Assembly (NCBI GenBank): GCA_030590275.1
Contig: JAUUYV010000073.1
Coordinates: 1 to 7,635, forward strand
Reading direction: 5' to 3'
DNA length: 7,635 bases
Source: Porticoccaceae bacterium
GTDB taxonomy: Bacteria; Pseudomonadota; Gammaproteobacteria; Pseudomonadales; Porticoccaceae
Positions 7,470-7,635 of the stretch are shown here, piece after piece (the stretch's first letter is position 1; each line of letters opens with the position of its first letter). The translations under genes and the position numbers were made by a program. Under the pieces are notes generated by a model that was not told the DNA's origin, searched no databases, and saw only the letters and a list, made by a program, of their open reading frames with translations.

Positions 7470-7571
7470 CACTCCTCCCCCTAAAACCCGGTGTAATATG
7501 GGACGAGCGACAGCATACTTTGCGCTTTACTACCGGATTAAATGCACTGAAATCAGCGTCCTCAGGTCAAA

Positions 7572-7596
7572 ATGGATACTAGTAACTCGTATCCAT
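7572..7596. promoter_or_regulatory. 25-bp operator-like palindrome abutting the -10 box
   Basis: Perfect 8-bp arms ATGGATAC (7572-7579) and GTATCCAT (7589-7596) flank an inner AGT/ACT pair (7581-7583 and 7585-7587) around a central A at 7584. Eleven of twelve pairs match, the exception being 7580 against 7588. The palindrome begins at the base next to the -10 hexamer and covers the expected start of transcription near 7590. The RNA would begin inside the first arm, so a protein-binding site is more likely than an RNA hairpin. The regulator is not identifiable. Confidence 0.55.
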
Positions 7597-7624
7597 ATCA
7601 TAAGGACTGAACAACAGCTGTCAA
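7597..7624 (-). promoter_or_regulatory. strong sigma70-type promoter reading leftwards
   Basis: On the minus strand a perfect TTGACA (7624-7619) is followed after 16 bases by TATGAT (7602-7597), five of six matches to consensus. The expected start is near 7590. It faces the intrinsic terminator about 150 bases downstream and no intervening gene of normal size. It is the best promoter match in the window. Confidence 0.65.
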
Positions 7625-7635
7625 CAATCTCGCTA

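Larger units (their letters stand above)
7414..7590 (-). ncRNA. candidate small RNA (or attenuated leader) of about 175 nt
   Basis: The stretch is bounded by a near-consensus promoter (7597-7624) and a strong intrinsic terminator (7414-7443), and contains no reading frame longer than about a dozen codons. The predicted RNA has a central stem: on the minus strand AATCCGGT (7539-7532) pairs with ACCGGGTT (7492-7485), extended by GTAA/TTAC (7530-7527 with 7496-7493) past a one-base bulge at 7531. One pair in it is G-U on the minus strand but C-A on the plus strand, which favours this orientation. A second hairpin has arms ACCACA and TGTGGT with an internal loop of four T (7454-7469). The 5' end is an estimate from the -10 position. 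I recognise no known RNA family. The alternative is a 5' leader whose terminator attenuates the HNH gene. Confidence 0.5.

Noticed and set aside
7414..7590. CsrB/RsmY-type regulator-sequestering RNA because of several GGA motifs
   Set aside because: Only four GGA motifs are present and they are not clearly displayed in repeated hairpin loops.
7421..7600. Plus-strand 6S RNA, suggested by ACCACAAAAATGTGG resembling a hairpin in E. coli 6S
   Set aside because: The similarity is limited to a short hairpin; the rest of the 6S central bubble and 3' half is not found, and promoter and terminator both face the other way.

Overview
The window looks like ordinary chromosome from a marine-type gammaproteobacterium of moderate GC. 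That placement is an inference from the style of the proteins: a periplasmic lipoprotein adaptor paired with an RND pump, a bacterial NSS symporter, and an HNH protein of a type common in Pseudomonadales and Cellvibrionales-like genomes. No mobile element, CRISPR array, tRNA or rRNA is visible.

Layout from left to right. Positions 1-382 carry the N-terminal part of an alpha/beta hydrolase on the minus strand, starting at TTG and running off the left edge. About 720 bases without a convincing gene follow. Then comes a two-gene plus-strand operon: a lipoprotein membrane fusion protein (1103-2203) and a complete RND inner-membrane pump (2210-5302), only 6 bases apart. Together they should form the inner part of a proton-driven tripartite efflux system. 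No TolC-type outer-membrane gene lies in the window, so the channel must be encoded elsewhere. After 82 bases containing a perfect 14-bp palindrome comes an 11-helix sodium-dependent symporter of the NSS/SNF family (5385-6734). It converges, with a 30-base gap, on a minus-strand HNH nuclease-domain gene (6765-7328).

The least ordinary part is the right end. On the minus strand there is a near-consensus sigma70-type promoter (TTGACA, 16-base spacer, TATGAT), with a 25-bp imperfect palindrome directly abutting the -10 box on its downstream side. About 150 bases further on is a textbook intrinsic terminator (7-bp stem plus T7). Between them lies no substantial reading frame, but there is an RNA with a long internal stem, one of whose pairs exists only on the minus strand as a G-U wobble. 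This is a good candidate for a small regulated RNA of about 175 nt, or alternatively an attenuated leader upstream of the HNH gene.

The coding genes are all recognisable families with intact key residues. The candidate RNA unit and its operator-like palindrome are the features most worth following up.
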